DNA of 35,742 nt from Caldifarciminota bacterium. Lineage in GTDB: Bacteria > Hydrothermota > Tepidihabitantia > SM23-42. The notes below the pieces were generated by a model. It searched no databases, was not told the DNA's origin, and was given only the letters and a program-made list of their open reading frames with translations. Location: positions 1-35,742 of the forward strand of contig JAFGPO010000123.1 of NCBI GenBank assembly GCA_016936155.1. Reading direction: 5' to 3'. Each line of letters begins with the position of its first letter. Position 1 is the stretch's first letter. The position numbers and the translations under genes were made by a program. Of this stretch, positions 17,405 through 25,814 are shown in pieces.

Positions 17405-18955
17405 ATGTTGGGTAAACCTAACGACATTAAAGACATAGTTTATGACCGGGACCTCGGTGATCCCGGGGAATACCCTTTTACCCGTGGCGTGTATCCAACC
17501 ATGTATACCGGGCGCCTCTGGACGATGCGTCAGTATGCCGGCTATGCGATTGCGGAGGAGTCGAACAAACGATACCGTTATCTGCTCAAGCAAGGACAGA
17601 CCGGATTGTCGGTTGCCTTTGATCTCCCCACCCAGATGGGGTATGATTCAGACCATGCTTTTTCTCAAGGGGAAGTGGGCAAGTGCGGTGTCGCGATCGA
17701 TACCCTCGAGGATATGGAAACGTTATTCGAATCCATACCGCTTGATCGGGTGAGCACGAGCATGACGATCAATGCAACGGCCGCGATCCTGCTTGCCATG
17801 TATATCGTGGTTGCAGAAAAACAGGGAGTTGCGCAGGAGGCGTTATCCGGTACCGTACAGAATGATATCCTTAAGGAGTATGTTGCGCGCGGTACATATA
17901 TCTATCCGCCCGAAGCATCGATCCGACTCACCATCGATATCATGGCGTACTGCAGTACGCATCTGCCCAAATGGAACACGATTTCGGTATCCGGGTATCA
18001 CATACGGGAAGCCGGAGCAACTGCGGTGCAGGAGCTTGCATTCACCCTTGCCCACGGGATCGCATATGTTCACCATGCAATCGAACAGGGGCACCTTGAT
18101 GTCGATTCGTTCGCCCCGCGGATATCTTTTTTCTTTAATGCCCACAACACATTTTTTGAAGAGATAGCGAAATTCCGGGCCGCCCGCCGGTTGTGGGCGC
18201 GCATCATGAGAGAACGGTTCCGCGCGAAGGACCCACGGTCCTGGATGCTGCGTTTCCACACCCAGACTGCGGGATGTACGCTGACTGCTCAGGAGCCACA
18301 AAACAACGCGATACGCGTTGCGTTCCAGGCGTTGAGTGCGGTGCTCGGTGGAACGCAGAGCCTGCATACGAACTCCCGGGATGAAGCACTCGGCCTGCCG
18401 ACCGAGGGAGCGGTACAGCTTGCCCTGCGTACCCAGCAGATAATCGCTTATGAGAGCGGGGTTCCGTCGGTCATCGACCCGCTCGGCGGATCCTACTATA
18501 TTGAACAGCTGACGAATGACATTGAACAGCGTGTGCAGGAATATCTCAGTGCAATCGATGACATGGGTGGTGCGCTGAAAGCGATAGAAAATGGATTTTT
18601 CCAAAAGGAGATCCATAAGAGCGCCTATGAATATCAACAGGCTATTGAGCAAGGCAGGGTGAATGTGATAGGCGTCAACAAGTTTGCTGGTAACGCAGAG
18701 GAAAAACGATTTTCTAATTTGAAGGTGTCATCCTCTGCGATCACGAAACAGATCATGCGGTTGCGCCGTATCAAACGTGCACGGGATAACGGAAAGGTTG
18801 TTGGGTTTTTACGCGCGCTTAAGGATGCAGCTGCTGCGCGTTCCAATATCATGCCCGCGATCATCGATTGTGTTCGGTGTCATGCAACGATCGGTGAGAT
18901 AAGCGACGCGCTGCGTGAAGTTTTTGGTGAATACAAGGAGAAGAATATCTTTTGA
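17405..18955 (+). CDS. Methylmalonyl-CoA mutase, catalytic subunit
   Basis: 516 residues. The carboxylate-binding residues of true methylmalonyl-CoA mutase are present: Tyr44 (TMRQYAGY, Tyr89 equivalent) and Arg162 ([13 protein letters not shown], Arg207 equivalent). The catalytic His is in [12 protein letters not shown]. It interconverts methylmalonyl-CoA and succinyl-CoA with adenosylcobalamin. It has no B12-binding domain and must use a separate subunit, possibly that at 12175. The protein starts about 30 residues later than its paralogue at 10434 (missing the [13 protein letters not shown] region), there is no leader, and an in-frame stop lies 6 codons upstream in the adjoining repeat. 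Repeat insertion may have trimmed the 5' end. Confidence 0.93.
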   Translation: MLGKPNDIKDIVYDRDLGDPGEYPFTRGVYPTMYTGRLWTMRQYAGYAIAEESNKRYRYLLKQGQTGLSVAFDLPTQMGYDSDHAFSQGEVGKCGVAIDTLEDMETLFESIPLDRVSTSMTINATAAILLAMYIVVAEKQGVAQEALSGTVQNDILKEYVARGTYIYPPEASIRLTIDIMAYCSTHLPKWNTISVSGYHIREAGATAVQELAFTLAHGIAYVHHAIEQGHLDVDSFAPRISFFFNAHNTFFEEIAKFRAARRLWARIMRERFRAKDPRSWMLRFHTQTAGCTLTAQEPQNNAIRVAFQALSAVLGGTQSLHTNSRDEALGLPTEGAVQLALRTQQIIAYESGVPSVIDPLGGSYYIEQLTNDIEQRVQEYLSAIDDMGGALKAIENGFFQKEIHKSAYEYQQAIEQGRVNVIGVNKFAGNAEEKRFSNLKVSSSAITKQIMRLRRIKRARDNGKVVGFLRALKDAAAARSNIMPAIIDCVRCHATIGEISDALREVFGEYKEKNIF

Positions 18956-19046
18956 TCTGCCTGCCCGCAGATCGGATTTGGATAGGTGCAGTATCCGTGT
19001 GAATTAATGCACATCCGTTTACATCTGCTTTTTCTGCAGGAAAAAG
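18954..19046. repeat. Intergenic palindrome (family B, copy 3) with two hairpins
   Basis: It begins on the mutase stop codon with a perfect hairpin GATCTGC-CTGCCC-GCAGATC (18954-18973). A degenerate inverted region with GGATAGGTGCAGTATCC and CACATCCGTTTACATCTG words follows. It ends with hairpin CTTTTTC-TGCAG-GAAAAAG (19028-19046), directly followed by the leader AAAGGAG (19047-19053). The first hairpin could also attenuate or stabilise the upstream mRNA. Confidence 0.65.
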
Positions 19047-19059
19047 AAAGGAGTGTTGT

Positions 19060-20148
19060 ATGATCTTCGGTATTCCGCGGGAAATACCGCCGTTCAAAGA
19101 TACCCCTGAGTATCGGGTCGGGTTTTCACCGATGGCCGCGAAGGAACTCATTCTTCGTGGCGCTCAGTTCTATGTTGAGACGAAAGCCGGTGAGGGAGCC
19201 GGATTCTCAGATGATGACTATACAGAGGCTGGTGCGACGATCGTGTATACGAAGGATGAAGCGTACCGGCGCGCGGACGTGGTTCTGAAAGTGCGGCGTC
19301 CACAGCAGGAAGAGTATCAGTATATGAAAGACGGACAGGTGATCATGGGATTCATACATATGGTCACGGCACGTAAGGAGTTTTTTAAGATCATTCAGGA
19401 GAAAAAGTTGACGCTTTTCGGGTATGAGATCATGCAAAATGCAAGCGGACAACTGCCAGTCGTAATACCGATAAGCGAAGTGGCCGGCAAACTATCGGTT
19501 CAGATCGCGGGCCGGTTACTCGAATCCCCGGGCGGCGGTCGTGGGATTCTGCTTGGAGGTATTGCCGGGATCCCGCCTGCGGAGGTCGTTATTCTGGGGG
19601 CCGGTACTCTGGGGTGCCATGCAGCAAAGGCGTTCTCACAGCTCGGAGCCAACGTCTACCTGCTTGATATCATACGTGATCGACTCGATAATATCGTGAG
19701 TCAATCTCCAGGGAGCCGGATCACGACCATGTTCTCGACCAAACATAATATCGAAAAGATCCTGAAATTCGCGGATGTTGTTATCTGTGCAGTGCTTGAA
19801 CCGGGAAGACGTTCACCGGTATTGATCACAGAAGAAATGGTGAAATCGATGAGACGCGGTGCTGTTCTGCTGGATTTTTCGATCGATCAGGGCGGGTGTT
19901 CGGAAACGTCCAAGATATCGCCAAGCGGCAAGTTTATCTACACGGTGCATGGTGTGATTCATTTCTGCATGGCGAATGCGACTACTCTGGTCGCACGGAC
20001 TGCGACCCACACGATCAGTTCTGCGATCTATCCTTTTTTGAAATTGATAACCGAGAAAGGACTGGATGTTTCACTGAAGAGCAGTATTGCACTTAAGAAC
20101 GGCCTTTATGCTGAGCAAGGGGTGATCAAAGAGGAGTATCTGCCATGA
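19060..20148 (+). CDS. Alanine dehydrogenase family protein
   Basis: 362 residues, AlaDH/transhydrogenase fold. Landmarks: N-terminal GIPREI, the pyruvate-binding Lys77 (VVLKVRRP) and catalytic His100 (FIHM), nucleotide-binding VVILGAGTLGCHAA, and the DFSIDQGGCSE active-site loop. It would convert alanine to pyruvate and ammonia with NAD. It departs from classic AlaDH near the end: the usual ANMPGAVPRTST reads ANATTLVARTAT, and an extra segment lies near residues 12-19, so a different 2-amino or 2-oxo acid may be used. Leader AAAGGAG stands 6 bases before ATG 19060. Its stop overlaps the CoA-transferase start (ATGA). Confidence 0.8.
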   Translation: MIFGIPREIPPFKDTPEYRVGFSPMAAKELILRGAQFYVETKAGEGAGFSDDDYTEAGATIVYTKDEAYRRADVVLKVRRPQQEEYQYMKDGQVIMGFIHMVTARKEFFKIIQEKKLTLFGYEIMQNASGQLPVVIPISEVAGKLSVQIAGRLLESPGGGRGILLGGIAGIPPAEVVILGAGTLGCHAAKAFSQLGANVYLLDIIRDRLDNIVSQSPGSRITTMFSTKHNIEKILKFADVVICAVLEPGRRSPVLITEEMVKSMRRGAVLLDFSIDQGGCSETSKISPSGKFIYTVHGVIHFCMANATTLVARTATHTISSAIYPFLKLITEKGLDVSLKSSIALKNGLYAEQGVIKEEYLP

Positions 20149-21440
20149 GCTGGTTCGATAACTACAAAAAGAAACGGTGTTCGATCGATGAAGCGGTATC
20201 GGTCATCAAGAGCAACGACCGTATCTATATCAGCGGCAACGCGGCGTCCCCAATTCACCTCATGCAGGCGCTCGCGCAGCAGAAGGACCGACTTTGTGAT
20301 GTCGAAATCACCCATGTTCTTCTATTTGGCGATGATCCTCTATCCAAGCCAGGTATGGAAGGCCACTTCCGGCATAACTCGCTCTTTGTCGGACCGGCTG
20401 ACCGGAAAGCGGTCAACGAAGGCAATGCGGATTATATCCCCGTGTTCCTCTACGAGATTCCAAGTTTGTTCCACCAGGGATTGCTGCCCCTGGATGTCGC
20501 GCTGATCCATGTATCACCACCGGATGAGCATGGGTTCATGAGTTATGGCGTAGAGTGTCTGGCGACCAAGGCAGCAGCCGAGACCGCGAAAATAGTTGTC
20601 GCACAAGTCAATGAGGAAATGCCGCGGACATTGGGTGATTCCTTCATCCATGCTTCGCGCGTTCACAAGGTCGTCGAGACCGCAAATCCCCTGCCTGAGC
20701 TTGAACCGATCCCCTTCACTGAGGTGGAAAAGAGGATCGGCGGGAATATCGCCAGTCTGGTCGAGGATGGTTCGACGCTCCAATTGGGCATCGGGGGGAT
20801 TCCGAATGCAGCCTTGAAAGCGATGTTCGATAAACGGGATCTCGGTGTTCACACCGAGATGGTTTCCGATAGCATAATGGAAGCGATCGAAGCCGGCGTG
20901 ATCACGGGTGCGAAGAAAACACTTCATAGCAACAAAGTGATCGCGACTTTCTACCTTGGAACCAAAAAGTTGTACGAATTCATCGACAATAATCCGACGT
21001 TCGAGACCCATCCCACCGACTACACGAACCACCCGTTTGTCGTCGGTCAGAACGATAAAATGGTTGCGATCAACTCGGCGATCGAAGTGGATTTGACCGG
21101 ACAGGTGTGTTCAGATTCGATCGGGACCAGGATTTATTCCGGTTTCGGCGGTCAGGTCGATTTTATCCGGGGTGCCACCCAGTCCAAGGGTGGAAAACCG
21201 ATCATCGCGTTACCGTCAACTGCGAAAGGCGATACGATATCAAAGATCGTGCCGACGCTCCAGGTTGGCGCCGGTGTTGTGACCACGCGGGCAGACGTCC
21301 ACTATGTTGTGACCGAGCATGGCGTTGCATATCTTCATGGCAAGAACCTACGCCAGCGTGCTGAAGCACTTATTTCGATCGCGCATCCGAATTTCCAGCA
21401 GATGCTCGAGGACGAAGCGAAGAAGAGGAAGTTGCTGTAA
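20145..21440 (+). CDS. Acetyl-CoA hydrolase/transferase family CoA-transferase (4-hydroxybutyrate/butyrate type)
   Basis: 431 residues, full length. The catalytic Glu that forms the glutamyl-CoA intermediate is E238 in LGVHTEMVSD, at the same number as in the 4-hydroxybutyrate CoA-transferase of Clostridium aminobutyricum. Other marks: QLGIGGIPNA, GTRIYSGFGGQVDFIRGA and VTEHGVAYLHGKNLRQRAEAL. It swaps CoA between acetyl-CoA and an organic acid, letting a fermenter recover the thioester energy of butyryl-, propionyl- or branched acyl-CoA. It is translationally coupled to the alanine dehydrogenase family gene and followed by the epimerase. Confidence 0.9.
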   Translation: MSWFDNYKKKRCSIDEAVSVIKSNDRIYISGNAASPIHLMQALAQQKDRLCDVEITHVLLFGDDPLSKPGMEGHFRHNSLFVGPADRKAVNEGNADYIPVFLYEIPSLFHQGLLPLDVALIHVSPPDEHGFMSYGVECLATKAAAETAKIVVAQVNEEMPRTLGDSFIHASRVHKVVETANPLPELEPIPFTEVEKRIGGNIASLVEDGSTLQLGIGGIPNAALKAMFDKRDLGVHTEMVSDSIMEAIEAGVITGAKKTLHSNKVIATFYLGTKKLYEFIDNNPTFETHPTDYTNHPFVVGQNDKMVAINSAIEVDLTGQVCSDSIGTRIYSGFGGQVDFIRGATQSKGGKPIIALPSTAKGDTISKIVPTLQVGAGVVTTRADVHYVVTEHGVAYLHGKNLRQRAEALISIAHPNFQQMLEDEAKKRKLL

Positions 21441-21444
21441 CATA

Positions 21445-21834
21445 ATGAAACTGGAGCACATCGGCATTGCGGTAAAGAGCATCGATAAGCGGCTTGCCGT
21501 ATGGCAGGGAGTACTCGGATTTTCACTGTTGTACGTCAAAGAAGTGCCGGAGCAGAAAGTGAAAGTCGCGGTTCTCGATTGCCATGGTATTCATATCGAA
21601 CTGCTCGAAGCGATGGATGAGCAAAGTGCGGTCCGGTCTTTTATCGACAAGAGAGGCGAAGGTGTCCACCACCTGTGTTTCAAAGTCGATGATATCGAGC
21701 ATGCGCTCGCGATGATGAAGCACGAGAAGGTGAAACTGATCGATGAAACAGCGAGAACCGGAGCTTCGGGAAAGAAGATCGCCTTTATCCATCCAAAGAA
21801 CCTGGGCGGGGTACTCATCGAACTCACCGAGTGA
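21445..21834 (+). CDS. mce: Methylmalonyl-CoA epimerase
   Basis: 129 residues, vicinal-oxygen-chelate fold with two repeats. Metal ligands visible: His5 (LEHIGIAV), the Glu in HIELLE, the His in GEGVHHLCFKV, and the Glu in the closing LIELTE. It interconverts the two stereoisomers of methylmalonyl-CoA and so links the carboxylase to the mutase. Start ATG 21445 lies 4 bases after the CoA-transferase stop; a longer in-frame reading would overlap that gene heavily and is unlikely. Confidence 0.93.
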   Translation: MKLEHIGIAVKSIDKRLAVWQGVLGFSLLYVKEVPEQKVKVAVLDCHGIHIELLEAMDEQSAVRSFIDKRGEGVHHLCFKVDDIEHALAMMKHEKVKLIDETARTGASGKKIAFIHPKNLGGVLIELTE

Positions 21835-21878
21835 GACGCAAGACCCGTTTTTATGATTTTAGAGAGTAAGGAGGTATA

Positions 21879-23045
21879 ATGCATATTGAGTCAAAGATTG
21901 TACACGGTGGGCAACATCCGGATAAAGTCACCGGCGCTTTAGCACCGCCGATCTATCAGACATCGACCTTTGCATTCCATGACGCTGATCATGGTGCGCG
22001 TTTGTTCAAACAGGAAGAATCAGGATATATTTACACACGTTTGAGCAATCCGACGATCGACCTGCTCGCGCAAAAGATCGCATTACTGGAATCGACTGAA
22101 GCGGGTGTTGTGTTCGCTTCGGGCCTTGCCGCGATCTTCAATATTATCGTGACATGCGCAGCAACGGGCGAGCACATCATATCCGATGATACCATTTATG
22201 GCGGAACGTTCGCCATGTTCAAGAGTGTCCTTCCTCGACTCGGTATCGATGTTACGTTTATCAATACCGCTGATATTTCGAGACTCCAGGCAGCCATCAC
22301 ACCAAAGACAAAACTTGTGTTTACGGAAACGCCTGCTAATCCGACGCTGAAGATCGTGGACATTGCGGCTTGCGCAAAGGTGTGTAAGGAAAAGAACATT
22401 CCGCTGTGCGTTGACAACACGTTTGCCACTCCCTACTTGCAGCGACCGATGGAACTCGGGGCGGATATCGTGGTCCACTCCATGACTAAATACTTCAGCG
22501 GGCACGGTGACATCATCGGCGGTGTGATCGTCGGGGGCAAAGAGTTAATGCATCGTGCGTGGGATATTGCCAAGGAGATCGGCGGCTGCAATTCGCCATT
22601 CAATGCGTGGCTTGTGCTGAGAGGTCTTAAGACCCTTGCGGTACGCATGGACCGGCACTGTGAGACCGCCCAGAAGATTGCAGAGCACCTGGCCGGTCAT
22701 AAGAAGGTCGAACACGTGTACTATCCTGGTCTGCCGTCCCACCCGGGTCACGATATCGCGAAAAAACAGATGAGCGGGTTTGGCGGTATGATCGGATTCG
22801 ATGTCACGGGAGGCAAGGAAGCGGGCAAGGTCCTGATGAATTCGTTGCGGCTGTGTACGCTCGCGGTCAGTCTTGGTGACGTTGATACGCTCATCGAGCA
22901 TCCCGCTTCAATGACCCATTCGACCTATTGCGATGGGGATCTTGAAAAATGTGGGATCAAACCCGGTTTCGTAAGGATCTCCGTTGGTCTGGAACACGTT
23001 GATGATCTTGTTGAGGATCTGGAACAAGCACTATCAAAACTTTAG
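21879..23045 (+). CDS. Methionine gamma-lyase / Cys-Met metabolism PLP enzyme
   Basis: 388 residues, full length. PLP lysine K204 in SMTKYFSGHGD. The C-terminal AVSLGDVDTLIEHPASMTHSTY matches the methionine gamma-lyase branch better than cystathionine gamma-synthase. It would split methionine into methanethiol, ammonia and 2-oxobutyrate, the last a source of propionyl-CoA for the neighbouring carboxylase pathway. Position 109 is Gly (IYGGTF), where the Pseudomonas lyase has Cys116, so activity on cystathionine or homocysteine cannot be excluded. Strong leader AAGGAGG lies just before ATG 21879. Confidence 0.88.
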   Translation: MHIESKIVHGGQHPDKVTGALAPPIYQTSTFAFHDADHGARLFKQEESGYIYTRLSNPTIDLLAQKIALLESTEAGVVFASGLAAIFNIIVTCAATGEHIISDDTIYGGTFAMFKSVLPRLGIDVTFINTADISRLQAAITPKTKLVFTETPANPTLKIVDIAACAKVCKEKNIPLCVDNTFATPYLQRPMELGADIVVHSMTKYFSGHGDIIGGVIVGGKELMHRAWDIAKEIGGCNSPFNAWLVLRGLKTLAVRMDRHCETAQKIAEHLAGHKKVEHVYYPGLPSHPGHDIAKKQMSGFGGMIGFDVTGGKEAGKVLMNSLRLCTLAVSLGDVDTLIEHPASMTHSTYCDGDLEKCGIKPGFVRISVGLEHVDDLVEDLEQALSKL

Positions 23046-23146
23046 TTTTGATGATATGCAAACCGATTATTGCGGATGCAAACGGATCAAATATCTGTTC
23101 AAATCTATGACAATCCGTCTGAAGCTACTTTTTCAATAGGAAAAAG
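23046..23146. repeat. Intergenic palindrome (family B, copy 4) with Shine-Dalgarno-proximal hairpin
   Basis: The left arm GCAAACCGATTATTGCGGAT and the right arm (reverse complement TTCAGACGGATTGTCATAGAT) pair imperfectly. It ends with CTTTTTC-AATAG-GAAAAAG (23128-23146). The leader GAAGGAG (23147-23153) follows immediately, exactly as in the copy at 18954; stem sequence and spacing are identical between the two and only the loop differs. Confidence 0.7.
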
Positions 23147-23158
23147 GAAGGAGTAACT

Positions 23159-24208
23159 ATGGTTGGAATCGTTGGCTATGGGTCTTACCTGCCGCGATAC
23201 CGGATCAAGGTGGAGGAGATCGCTCACCAGTGGGGGCGTGATGCGAACGTCGTTAAGCGGGGACTCATGCTTCAGGAAAAGACCGTCCCGGGCATGGATG
23301 AGGATACGATAACGATCTCCGTGGAAGCAGCAAAGAACGCGTTGCGACGCGCCGGTATTGATCCCATTGAGATCGGATCGGTCTATGTCGGTTCTGAGTC
23401 CCATCCCTATGCAGTGAAACCTTCGGGTACGGTGGTTGCAGAAGCCCTTGGCATTGTGCCTGATGTTCATGTCGCCGACTTTGAATTCGCCTGTAAGGCT
23501 GGTACCGAAGCGATGTTCGTTGCTTACAGCCAGGTGAAAGCCGGGGTGGTCAAGTATGCACTGGCGATCGGTGCGGATACATCGCAAGGCGCACCCGGCG
23601 ATGCTCTTGAATTCAGCGCATCCGCTGGTGGGTCGGCATTCATTTTTGGTGAGGGAAATGTCGTTGCCGAGGTGCTGGAGACCTATTCGTATACGACTGA
23701 TACGCCTGACTTCTGGCGTCGCGAAGGTGCATTCTACCCGCTCCACGGGGGCCGGTTCACGGGCGAACCCGCGTACTTCAAGCATGTGTTAGGGGCTGGT
23801 TCGACGATACTGAAAAAGAGCGGCTACAAAGCGAGTGATTTTGCCTACGCCATATTCCATATGCCGAATGGTAAGTTCCCGTTAACCGCCGGGAAGGAAC
23901 TCGGATTCACAAAGGAACAGTTGGAACCGGGATGGATCGTCCCGCTGATGGGTAACACCTATTCTGGTTCATCCCCGACCGGATTCTCGGCGACCCTTGA
24001 TGTGGCGAAGCCGGATGAGCTTATTTTCCTCGTTTCCTTCGGTTCCGGTGCGGGAAGTGATGCATTTATTTTCAAGGTGACGCAGCGGATCGATGAAGTG
24101 CGGGACAAAGCTGATAAACTCAAAGGCATGCTTGAAGGTAAGCGTTTCTATCTCGATTACGGACAATACGCGAAATACCGCGGCAAGATAATAATGGCTG
24201 AACACTGA
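23159..24208 (+). CDS. Hydroxymethylglutaryl-CoA synthase, archaeal type
   Basis: 349 residues, the short archaeal-type length. The catalytic Cys112 lies in DFEFACKAGTEAM; GSESHPYAVKP, SAGGSAFIFG and the His of FHMPNGKFP are further family marks. It condenses acetyl-CoA with acetoacetyl-CoA to HMG-CoA. The next two genes encode an SCP-x-type thiolase and a DUF35 Zn-ribbon/OB protein, the three partners of the substrate-channelling complex described from methanogens. The product could feed mevalonate or, with the methylcrotonyl-CoA carboxylase beta and methylglutaconyl-CoA hydratase genes nearby, exchange with the leucine pathway. Leader GAAGGAG. Confidence 0.93.
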   Translation: MVGIVGYGSYLPRYRIKVEEIAHQWGRDANVVKRGLMLQEKTVPGMDEDTITISVEAAKNALRRAGIDPIEIGSVYVGSESHPYAVKPSGTVVAEALGIVPDVHVADFEFACKAGTEAMFVAYSQVKAGVVKYALAIGADTSQGAPGDALEFSASAGGSAFIFGEGNVVAEVLETYSYTTDTPDFWRREGAFYPLHGGRFTGEPAYFKHVLGAGSTILKKSGYKASDFAYAIFHMPNGKFPLTAGKELGFTKEQLEPGWIVPLMGNTYSGSSPTGFSATLDVAKPDELIFLVSFGSGAGSDAFIFKVTQRIDEVRDKADKLKGMLEGKRFYLDYGQYAKYRGKIIMAEH

Positions 24209-24452
24209 AAACACAGAAATAAATGAAAAGTACACTGAGGGCACAGAATTTGAAAAAGCAGAATAAGCAGACCAAAACGTCTGTTGATCTACCTTAAGGC
24301 AACGGGCAAGAAGGTGGGTTTACTGATAAATTTTGCGAAGCCAAGAATAGCTATCAGACGCTTTGTTCTATGATCCAAATCAGTGATGTTGGATTCAGTG
24401 TTTTCTGTGTTTTTTGCATCCAGTGTTATTTCAATTCTGTGGATTCTGTGGC
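24201..24452. repeat. Family D inverted repeat carrying a gene remnant
   Basis: The left arm (24201-24252) is rich in CACTGA/CACAGA words, for example AACACTGAAAACACAGAAA, and the right arm (about 24393-24451) in the complementary TCAGTG/TCTGTG words, for example TTCAGTGTTTTCTGTG. The left arm contains the HMG-CoA synthase stop and the right arm ends 2 bases before the thiolase leader AAGGAGG (24454-24460). Between the arms lies the tail of a GxxExxY-type gene. Confidence 0.6.
24281..24373 (+). pseudogene. C-terminal remnant of a GxxExxY family protein
   Basis: The 30 codons before the TGA at 24371 read LLIYLKATGKKVGLLINFAK and then PRIAIRRFVL. This is the characteristic C-terminus of GxxExxY proteins (small nuclease-like family), which end with YLKATGxKVGLLINF and a basic RRFVL-like tail. 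Nothing upstream continues the frame as this family, so only the tail survives, enclosed by the arms of the family D repeat. Recognition is from memory of the family. Confidence 0.65.
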
Positions 24453-24466
24453 TAAGGAGGTTAATT

Positions 24467-25615
24467 ATGCGTGATATTGCAGTTATCGGAATCGGCATGA
24501 CACAATTCGGGGAATTGTGGCAGCAGTCCCTGCGCGATCTGTTCGTTGAGGCGGCACTGAAAGCGATCGACGATGCGGGTGTCGATCATATCGATTCCAT
24601 GTACGTCGGATCAATGGCACCTGGACTTTTCGTCGGGCAGGAACATATCAGTGCACTCATGGCGGATTACCTGGGTGTTGCGCCCATCCCCGCGGTCCGT
24701 GTCGAATCAGCATGCTGTTCCGGTGGTATGGCGCTCCGGCTTGGATTTTTTGAGGTTGCTTCGGGACACAGCGATATCGTGCTTGTCGGCGGCGTTGAGA
24801 AAATGAATGATGGGGCGGATGTGACGTATGCGCTGGCGACCGCTGCGGATCAGGAATATGAAGTATATAACGGGATTACGTTTCCCGGCCTGTATGCGTT
24901 GATCGCCCGCGCTCACATGCACACGTATGGGACGACTCATGAACAGCTTGCGGCAGTATCCGTGAAGAATCATAAACATGGTGCTCTCAACCCACACGCG
25001 CAGTTTCCGCGGGAAGTTTCACTCGATCAAGTATTGAAAGCAACAGTCATCGCTGATCCCTTGACGATACTGGAGTGTTCACCGGTATCTGACGGCGCGG
25101 CATGTGCGGTTATCGCACCGGTCGAGATCGCTAAAAAGCTTGGTAAACCGGTCATTAAGATCATCGGTACTGGTGCGGCAACTGATACGATCGCGCTTCA
25201 TGCCCGCGCGGAGATAACGACATTGACCGCGGTCAAACATGCAGGTGCCGCAGCGTTCAAGATGGCAGGCATTGGGCCAAAGGATGTCGATGTTGCGGAA
25301 GTCCACGACTGTTTTTCGATCGCGGAGATCTGTATCATCGAGGACCTGGGATTCACCGAGAAAGGGAAGGGCGGTAAATTCACTGAGGACGGACATACTG
25401 CGCTCAGCGGGGAGATTCCAGTCAATACGTCTGGCGGTTTGAAGTCAAAGGGACATCCAGTAGGCGCTACCGGAATCGCGCAGGTTGTCGAACTCACTGA
25501 ACAATTACGCGGTACAGCCGGTAAACGCCAGGTCAAGGATGCGAAGATCGCGCTTGCGCAGAACATGGGTGGGTCCGGAGCGTCCTCAGTCGTCCACATC
25601 TTCAAGGCTGAGTGA
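24467..25615 (+). CDS. Acetyl-CoA acetyltransferase (archaeal SCP-x-type thiolase)
   Basis: 382 residues. Start ATG 24467 with AAGGAGG at 24454-24460; an in-frame hydrophobic extension upstream is encoded by the repeat arm and is spurious. Catalytic Cys83 (VESACCSGG), His in [10 protein letters not shown] and His in [10 protein letters not shown] are present. It makes acetoacetyl-CoA from two acetyl-CoA. In archaea this thiolase type forms a complex with HMG-CoA synthase (the preceding gene) and a DUF35 protein (the next gene), which pulls the unfavourable condensation forward. The same order here supports a complex. Confidence 0.93.
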   Translation: MRDIAVIGIGMTQFGELWQQSLRDLFVEAALKAIDDAGVDHIDSMYVGSMAPGLFVGQEHISALMADYLGVAPIPAVRVESACCSGGMALRLGFFEVASGHSDIVLVGGVEKMNDGADVTYALATAADQEYEVYNGITFPGLYALIARAHMHTYGTTHEQLAAVSVKNHKHGALNPHAQFPREVSLDQVLKATVIADPLTILECSPVSDGAACAVIAPVEIAKKLGKPVIKIIGTGAATDTIALHARAEITTLTAVKHAGAAAFKMAGIGPKDVDVAEVHDCFSIAEICIIEDLGFTEKGKGGKFTEDGHTALSGEIPVNTSGGLKSKGHPVGATGIAQVVELTEQLRGTAGKRQVKDAKIALAQNMGGSGASSVVHIFKAE

Positions 25616-25663
25616 CGACGATAGGTAACGCAGTTTGAGAGTAACTATATGAGATTCTCCAGC

Positions 25664-25798
25664 AGAAATCCAAAGCACGAAATCCGAAATTCTAAACAAA
25701 TCCTAATGACCAAAATTTCAATTTCAAAAAGGTGTTGTTTGGTATTTTGGATTTTGATATTGTCCAGTATTTCGATATTAGGATTTAGGATTTGCCGA
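25664..25798. repeat. Family A palindrome, copy 4
   Basis: The left arm includes GAAATCCGAAATTCTAAACA and ATGACCAAAATTTC (25706-25719); the right arm TTTTGGATTTTGATATTGTC, with GATATTAGGATTTAGGATTT, is its imperfect inverse. It lies between the thiolase and DUF35 genes, ending just before the GGAGG leader. It has no GC-rich double hairpin and no ORF. Confidence 0.65.
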
Positions 25799-25814
25799 CT
25801 GAAAGGAGGCCTAT

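Noticed and set aside
24383-24466. N-terminal hydrophobic extension of the thiolase
   Set aside because: It is encoded by the arm of the family D repeat, lacks a leader, and a perfect AAGGAGG serves the ATG at 24467.
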